From Pestalotiopsis fici W106-1 (taxonomy: Eukaryota > Ascomycota > Sordariomycetes > Amphisphaeriales > Sporocadaceae): a DNA stretch of 64,000 nucleotides. Shown here one piece after another: positions 57,613-64,000 of the stretch (its first letter is position 1; each line of letters begins with the position of its first letter). The stretch is taken from contig NW_006917091.1 in the NCBI RefSeq assembly GCF_000516985.1, forward strand, positions 882,977 to 946,976, read 5' to 3'. The translations under genes and the position numbers were made by a program. A model generated the notes under the pieces. That model saw nothing but the letters and a program-made list of their open reading frames with translations, was not told where the DNA came from and did no database searches.

Positions 57613-60189
57613 ATGAGATCACCAAATGAGCAAAGTCAAAAGCTTAGCGTCATTATAGTTGGCGGTGGTATCGCTGGTTGTATGTCACCCATGTATCATA
57701 GTGACGCATGAAATGCTTTGCGTCTTTCTATGGTGGTTTGCTGATCCAATTTGAGGGTAGTGACTCTTGCAAACGCTTTACAGCATTCTGGTATCGACTA
57801 TGTTCTCCTCGAGGCTTACAGCGAACTTGCACCTCAGGTCGGCGCTTCTATTGGTTTGAGTCCTAATGGTAGCCGTATTCTGGATCAATTTGGCTGCTAC
57901 GAGCAAATCTTATCAACCGCATCACGCATCGACTGGAACGGAAGTCACAGTCCGGACGGGAAATTGATAAGGCCGCGTACTGATGCTATGCAACTGTTGA
58001 AAGCACGGTAAGTGCCTTCTGAGGATATCAATGGAGGGAGTTCCTGATCACATACAACTAACGATGCATCCTTTGTGACAGCTCAAACTACTCCATGTGT
58101 TTTCTGGATCGGCAGAACGTTCTCCAGGCCTTGGCAGACCGCATAGAAAACTCGAAGAACATCCTTCTAGATAAACGCGTCAAAAACATCTTCCACAGCA
58201 CTGATTCTGTAAGAGTCGACTGTGACGATGGGACCTCTTACCATGGTGACATTGTTGTGGGGGCCGATGGAACCCATAGCGTCGTGCGCAAGGCAATGTG
58301 GCGGACAGCAAGCTTGGAAGCTCCTGGCGAGATTCCCGAAACTGAACAAGGCAGCATGACAGCTGAATACAAATGTCTGTTCGGCATATCAACCGCAGTC
58401 TCTGGACTGCCTTCTCATCACTTCGATGTAACCTACATCAAGGACTTGACACCTATCATCATCACTGGAGAGGGCGATCGTGTCTACTGGTTCCTCATTG
58501 CCCGACTGGATAAGGTTTATCGTGATAAAGATATTCCTAGATACACACGACAGCAGGAGCTCGACTTCGTGTCATCTCATTTTGACATCCCTTTGACTGA
58601 GGATGGCAAGGTGCGGTTCAAGGACGTGTGGAATAGGCGTGTGAGCAGTCGACTTGTCGCACTGGAGGAGGCCTTTTTCCCACACTGGACATGGGGTCGT
58701 TTCATCTGTATCGGTGACAGCGTGCACAAAATGACGCCCAATGCCGGTTCTGGTGGCAATGCAGCAATAGAAAGCGCCGCTAGCCTGGCAAACTCACTCG
58801 ACGAGCTCATACGCCGGTTCCCCACTCAGAGGCCTAATCTCGAAGAGGTACGAGCAGCACTATTGAAGTGCCAGCAAGAGAGAAGTGAAAGAGCTTCTTC
58901 AACAGTGGCCATGTCTGCTTATGTCACAAGACTGCATGCTGTACGGGGACCTCTGCAAAGACTGTTGGCATACTATGTGATGCCTCATGCCGGCGACCTT
59001 TTCGTGGATCTCGGATCGCTTGCATGGATAGGAGCCGTGAAAATCAACTCTCTCAGTTTGCCGCCCCGATCTCTGCTAGGTACAATGCCATTTAATCCCG
59101 AGCAAGGGGTAGGGAAATCTGAGAGTATTGTGTATCGCATGTTATGGGCACTTCCTCTAGTGCTTCTGGGAGTCTTTCACCTAATGGTCCCACCAACTGC
59201 TCCGAAGCATGGCATATGGGATATCCTCACAGGATCGGATTATCCACCCAACGTTTGGCCTCCATGTGGCGATCTACTATGGAGAGTCTCTGGTGCTATG
59301 GACTTTGGCACGATATATACCATAATGTTGATCGAATCTGCGAGAAGAGCACTGGCGCTCACTCCAATGAGCTTGTGAGTATACAATTATGCATACCCAT
59401 AACGACTTTGAATGCTAATTAGATGCTTTATCATGTTGTAGTGTACTGTTATTCGGACTTGCCTCTCAAGCCTACGGATCTGGAATCTCCATATCACTGT
59501 ATTGTTTCTTATATACCTCTATGGTATCGATATCCTGGTTTAGGGCCACGGACTTGCGACTCACAGACCTGCGATACATCAGACCAATCAGTACTCTCAT
59601 GATTGCTATATTCTATATACCCTTCGTGGCTACCATTGTTGGCTCGGAAAGAGTCCACAATTCTGCTACGAGCATTTTGAGGCAATTTCCGCTCCTGGTA
59701 TCCATTTGCCAATGGTCGGTTGCCAACTGTTTACCATCAACGGTGGCTTATGACCGCATCTATAATGTCAACCATGACATACAAACCATCATCCTGACTG
59801 TCTCAGCATCTGGGGCTTTATCAGCCATTTCCTGGATCATGCTTTTGTGTAACATAAAGCTTCATCCTAACTGGACAGAAAGCTCAAATCTTTTCGATAT
59901 TGACACGGTACCCGAGCGTATTTTTGCCATGCTTGGCGACTCACGTGCGGTCTACACAACCGTAGCTCTCATGTGGATGTTTTACCTCTTGCGCGACTTG
60001 AGATCTGCAGGCATGTTCCGATTAAACTGGTTCCAAACTCTATTGGTCATGGCTAGTTTAGTCCTGTTTATTGGCCCTGGAGGAACTGTGGCGATCTTAT
60101 GGTGTCTCAGAGAACGAATTCTGGCCACTCGACGACATAACAAAGCGCTTGTCGGTAAGTCGGAAAATTCAGAGCCCCCAAAGCATTGA
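57613..60189 (+). CDS. PaxM-type FAD monooxygenase fused to a polytopic membrane domain
   Basis: Exons 57613..57679, 57761..58007, 58082..59374 and 59442..60189, all in phase, 784 aa. Residues 1-450 are a group A flavin monooxygenase: GGGIAG at 17-22 binds FAD, DFLDRQ-type segment CFLDRQNVLQAL, GADGTHS and the FAD-ribityl motif CIGDSVHKMTPNAGSGGN at about 314-331. PaxM-like enzymes epoxidise polyene or prenyl double bonds in meroterpenoid and polyketide pathways. From about residue 454 to 770 come roughly eight hydrophobic helices (first: YRMLWALPLVLLGVFHLMV; last: LLVMASLVLFIGPGGTVAILW). Usual family members end near 470 aa. The helices do not show motifs of Pyr4-type terpene cyclases that I can recognise. 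Divergent from the PKS, so presumably co-expressed; an epoxidase or hydroxylase acting on the PKS product at a membrane is inferred. Confidence 0.88.
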
Positions 60190-61081
60190 AACGAGCTTGC
60201 GAGCATTTGTGGTCATTCAAGTACATATGGAAATGTCAAGAGTCCGAGTTCAGTTGTATATAATACGTTCTACATCTGTTTTGGTTTAGGTTTTGGCTTT
60301 TTGGTATCAATTGATCTCTGAACTCTTATTAATCTCTGTTCTAATATCGTAGCAAAGTGCAAACGTACTCGATCCACCTCTCCTTTGTGCTAAAGCACGT
60401 TTTTCAAAATTGTTTCTTGGATTTTCTGGCCTTAACAGACAATTGCCCGCTACACCCATAGGTTCTATAGCACAATGACGTTATGTAGAAGCAGTTTGAG
60501 TGTGTTCCCCGATTACTACTGCGGTCGAGCTTCAGGCAGTTTTTCACAGGCGCATTGTTTGCGCACGTCGGAACTGCCATAGCCAGGCCTGGCAACCGGT
60601 GTCAGAACGCTATCAAGTCAAACTTGCCTATCTAATCAACTCCCCAAACATGACCCTGGAATTACTAAAAAGACTATACTCAAATTTCAAAGTTGCCCAC
60701 CGGTGCCGGTCGAAGGCACTTGCTTAGTCGCGTCTCCTGCCGACGGCCCGCCTCCGGGAAGGATTTTGCCTCGGCTGACAGTAATTGCCCGACGGCGACT
60801 TTCAGCGACTACTTTACACGTGTACTGTGAGGTAAGCGTTCAGTTAAGCCATTTCCCCTAGCGGCGTTTATTGCATCATATTGAAGCTCCAATCAGATTC
60901 GTTGCAAGCTTGGTACTTGGGGCGCAATGATATTAGTCAACAAGAGGTCAAAAGCAGTGTGCGGTGCCAACGTGATTGTTAACAGGGTATTTCAATAATT
61001 TTCAAGGTCAATTTTACGTACAATCCACAAGTGCTTACAAGTCCTATCTACGAGAGCATCATATCACAGCCCATATCGAGT
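60190..61081. other. Intergenic, enoyl reductase promoter
   Basis: Holds two CCGACGG sites (60740-60746 and 60789-60795) and otherwise short frames without motifs. Confidence 0.5.
60740..60795 (+). promoter_or_regulatory. Two CCGACGG motifs, 49 bp apart
   Basis: CCGACGG at 60740-60746 and 60789-60795, about 290-340 bp before the enoyl reductase start. Spacing (49 bp start to start) nearly equals that of the PKS/FMO pair (47 bp). Confidence 0.5.
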
Positions 61082-62288
61082 ATGAACGAAGTATTCAATG
61101 TGCCGAAAAGCCAAAGAGCTATTGTAGCTGACAAAAATGGCCAACTTGTCTTGGTGGACGACTCCCCTCTACCCGAGCTGGAATCCGATATGGTACTTGT
61201 TAAAACGGTAGCCGTCGCACTCAATCCTGTGGACATCAAGATGACCGGGCGACTCGCTCATCCCGGTGGTGTTGCAGGACATGATTTTGCTGGGACTGTT
61301 GTGGATCAAGGATCTAACGTTTGGACGGCTTCTCCACTAAAGAGAGGTGATCGGGTCTCCGGGGCTGTCCAGGTAAGTTTTAGTGTACAATGGACAACAT
61401 TGAGGTATCTATTTTGCTCTTCTACTCACACTGATTCAGGGTGTTCACTCCTTAACACCAAGAGTCGGTGCCTTTACAGAGTATATTGGGGCAACTGATA
61501 TCGTCCTGATGAAAATCCCTGAAAACATGTCTTTCGAGGAGGCCGCATCCCTTGGTACCGGCATTGGGACAATGGGCCTTGCTCTTTTCCACAATCTCCA
61601 AGTCCCGGGATATCCTGATGCGCCAGCGACCGAACCAACCACAGTTTTGGTTTATGGAGGAAGCACTTCTAGTGGAACATTGGCCTTGCAATTACTTAAA
61701 CTGTTCTTATCCTTTTACTTATAGTACATCGTGAAAAGAATGAGACTAACCAAAATGTTCAGATCTGGTCTCAAGCCAATCGCTACGGCATCACCCAAGA
61801 ACTTTGAAATGGTCAAGGAGTATGGTGCAGCAGAAGTATTCGACTACAATTCAGCAGACTTTGTGGCCAACGTCAAGTCTTATACCAAGAATTCTCTCAA
61901 GTATGTCATTGACTGTGTTTCGACCGCAGAAACAATGGAGCTTTGCTACGCTTGTCTCGGTCGTACGGGTGGCCGGTTGACCACGCTGGAGCCTCCACCA
62001 AGCTACATACACACGAAGCCGAAGCGAATTCATCTCGACTGGGTCCTCGGGCCTGCGCTTCATGGCAAGGCAATTGGCTGGCCGCCACCGATGCAGCGTG
62101 AGGGAGACCCCGAGCTGCGAGAATATGGGAAGAGGTGGTTCACAACGGTGCAAGGGCTCCTGGACCAGGGCAAGCTAAAGGCCCATCCGTTGAAAATGAT
62201 GGCTGGTGGTCTAGAAGGCGTATTCGAGGGAACAGACTTGCTGAGAAACAATGCGGTCTCGGGTCAAAAGTTGATCTATAGGATCTAG
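61082..62288 (+). CDS. Trans-acting enoyl reductase (LovC-like MDR)
   Basis: Exons 61082..61372, 61440..61702 and 61763..62288 give 359 aa, close to LovC. The start is MNEVFNVPKSQRAIV; QRAIV is typical of the family N terminus. Motifs: VALNPVDIKM, GHDFAGTV near residue 68, the NADPH loop VYGGSTSSGTLALQLL at 168-183, and the C-terminal GLEGVFEGTDLL. No zinc ligands, as expected. The third-exon donor is GT-TCTT, less usual but the only one keeping frame. LovC-type proteins dock on PKS lines whose own ER is dead and reduce chosen enoyl intermediates; the cluster PKS has just such an ER0 region, so the pairing is well supported. Confidence 0.93.
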
Positions 62289-63297
62289 ACCATCTCTTCC
62301 TTGATTTGAAATTCCTCTTGACAATGAACTCCACCTCAGCTGTGTTTTTTTTTTTTTTTGTCCGATTTCGCGTCTATATGTTCAATGAGTATCGTACTGG
62401 CTCCCATCAGATATTACCGCGACGATTCATGGTTCATGCACGGTACTTAGGTAGATGAGATTGCTTGATAAATTTGATAAAATTACATGCTCTTTCTCTG
62501 TGTATTAAACCATGTAAGAGTGTCTGGACTCAGAGTAGAGATAGAACGGTGAGTACAGTAGTGAGAAGATTAGGGGGGTTCAGAAGTCTTCGTGCGCTGC
62601 TGCCAGCGCTGGAAGCCTTTCAAAGGAAAATGTTCTTTTGAAACCAAGAGTGCTTCTCACCCTCCACTAAGAGCACTGCAATAAATAAATCCAAAATAAA
62701 CGGCTGGATCGCCGTGGTCGTTTCAATTCCGTAAGTCTATGATGCTGCAGTCGTAAGCCTGTATATCTTATTGTGTTCCGAAGAAAGGGAAAAAATCAAC
62801 TTCTTTTTGTATTTTGTCGGCTTGGTCCATAGCTTCAGTGGATTATTACAGGGGCTGTTAGCGGATGTTGTGGTGGAGGGGTCCGAGAAGAACTCTTTGA
62901 TTTCAGAAAAACATTATGCCACAGAAGACTTTTAGTGTGGGGAAGGCCCTATGAATTAGCAGGCTTTGTACCGATGACCTCTCGACGCCCCAAAAGCCCC
63001 ACAGTTGCACCCTTTACGCGAGAAGGAGAATTAGATTATTAAAAATGGGAGACAAAGGTAGAATGCCAGCTAGCACAGCGGTAATTACACGTCCGTACTA
63101 CTTTTGCAATTCCATATAATATTTCAACACTTTAACGACATGTTCCTTAACCATTCCATATATCTATGTTGCAGTCAACCGATTTACTTTCTTAACATGC
63201 AATACAATATACATGTATTCTTTGAGCATATTATAGTAGAGCCTCCTCTACATCCGCACTATCTACCCCATGAAATAACAGTTGAGTGGTGAATCGT
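62289..63297. other. Intergenic with MITE relative
   Basis: A poly-T run of 15 lies at 62345-62359. From about 62577 to 62946 the sequence resembles the element at 44950-45444 (listed separately). The remainder is the 3' flank of the P450. Confidence 0.5.
62577..62946. repeat. Degenerate relative of the MITE at 44950-45444
   Basis: Shares AGCGCTGGAAGCCTTTC, AAGAGTGCTTCTC, CCGTAAGTCT, TGTGTTCCGAAGAAAG and the order of these blocks with the first element. The ends are not a clean inverted pair, though CAGAAGTCTTC and GAAGACTTTT face each other. It separates the enoyl reductase from the P450. Confidence 0.5.
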
Positions 63298-64000
63298 TCA
63301 AACACGATTTTCGCGGTCCTTGAGATATACAGTGCCAGCAAAATCCGGCATCTGGCGCAAGCTTCCTTGTACCATGATACCCTTGGGTCTTGGATATCTA
63401 GCACTCTTGCCTTCGCCGCCCGGTCCCAGGGCCAAGTCATATCGTTGAATGACTTCAATCACAATGATCTTCAATATCGCAACGGCGAACCACCGCCCCG
63501 GACATGCTCCTTGGCCATGGCCAAAGTGGATATTGTCGCGACCAGTTGTTGTCACCTGGAAGGAGCTTTCTTGACCGGGCTTGGCTCTCCTGTCAGAATA
63601 CCTAAAAGGGTAGAATTCGTCAAGAGAAGCTTTCTCTGTAGGAATATCGAGGTCCGCAGGTGGCGTCGACCAAGGGGCTTGCGGGTGTAACCAGCAGACT
63701 GAAGTACCGTAAGGAAGTACATGACCCGTGGAAATGCGGATTCCGGAGGGATCCTTTACAACACGATGGCGTGAAGCTGGTTTTGTTGTCAGAACTGTGA
63801 TAACAGTGTATCTTAAAGAGTGAAGGTCCGAGCCAGGAACGATCAGATTGACAAACAAACTCTGGAATTTCATGAGGTTACATAACAAGATGAAAATCTA
63901 GCTTACTGAGTCTTTGGGAACTCATGCGAAGGGATTCGTATATGAGACTGTCCAGCCGCAACATCTTCGGTAGGCTGTTCCTCGTCATGATGCGATTTGG
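63298..64000 (-). CDS. Cytochrome P450, 3' part (runs off the window)
   Basis: Last exon complement(63776..63298) and part of the preceding exon (64000..63907), joined over a 130-nt intron (GTAAGC...ACCAG). The upstream piece reads LRLDSLIYESLRMSSQRL, containing the K-helix ExxR (ESLR). The last exon holds IRISTGHVLPYGTSV, the FYPFRY PERF-like segment, and the heme-ligand loop FGHGQGACPGRWFA with its Cys. All essential C-terminal features of a fungal P450 are present and the frame is open. The N-terminal anchor and most of the protein lie beyond 64,000. The wording is that of P450s in polyketide and terpenoid pathways; a tailoring oxidation of the PKS product is inferred from position. Confidence 0.88.

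Noticed and set aside
57613..60189. Possibility that the membrane part is a Pyr4-type terpene cyclase, making this a meroterpenoid cluster.
   Set aside because: No prenyltransferase or prenyl synthase is in the window, the PKS is of the highly reducing type, and the helices lack cyclase motifs that I could identify by eye.
1..64000. CRISPR arrays, bacterial operons or rRNA genes.
   Set aside because: No spaced direct-repeat array, no rRNA-like sequence, and the introns show this is eukaryotic DNA.

Overview
The window reads as nuclear DNA of a filamentous ascomycete (Pezizomycotina, possibly a Sordariomycete; genus not identifiable by eye). The evidence is 45-130 nt GT-AG introns with CTAAC/CTGAC-like branch sites, three HET-domain genes, a rhodopsin-domain (SAT4/PTH11-type) membrane protein, a Zn2Cys6 regulator and a highly reducing polyketide synthase. 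Gene density is low in the left two thirds, where there are relics, stop codons of the TGG-to-TGA type and diverged repeats, as in an accessory region exposed to repeat-induced point mutation.

Layout. 1-9.2 kb: an ankyrin scrap, a single-pass Cys-rich secreted/membrane protein, a broken ankyrin gene and a two-exon HET gene. 9.2-14 kb: no convincing gene, but a strong hairpin and the first copy of a promoter-like repeat. 14-22.4 kb: the rhodopsin-domain protein and two more HET genes. 22.4-29.5 kb: a decayed lipocalin-like Diels-Alderase (CrtC-like) gene, a 5'-truncated SAM methyltransferase, a perfect 32-bp inverted repeat 1.37 kb across, and an intact-looking ubiquitin C-terminal hydrolase. 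29.5-44.3 kb: a secreted GH106-like glycoside hydrolase, a Clr5-ankyrin protein, an unrecognised membrane protein, a secreted tandem SGNH esterase and an unrecognised protein. Four of these five need a one-base frame correction. 44.3-46.9 kb: a MITE-like element and a third promoter-like repeat.

46.3-64 kb is a biosynthetic gene cluster that runs off the right edge: a Zn2Cys6 regulator, a 2,536-aa HR-PKS (KS-AT-DH-cMT-ER0-KR-ACP, no release domain), a divergently transcribed flavin monooxygenase fused to about eight transmembrane helices, a LovC-type trans-acting enoyl reductase, and the 3' end of a cytochrome P450. All cluster genes are open once introns are removed. The expected logic is that the PKS and the trans-ER build a reduced, C-methylated chain, which the FMO and P450 oxidise. 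How the chain leaves the ACP is not explained by any gene in the window. The motif CCGACGG occurs twice in the PKS/FMO intergenic region, twice upstream of the enoyl reductase and once upstream of the regulator, and is a candidate binding site for the regulator.

All gene models were made by eye from splice signals, reading frame and family motifs. No database search was run.
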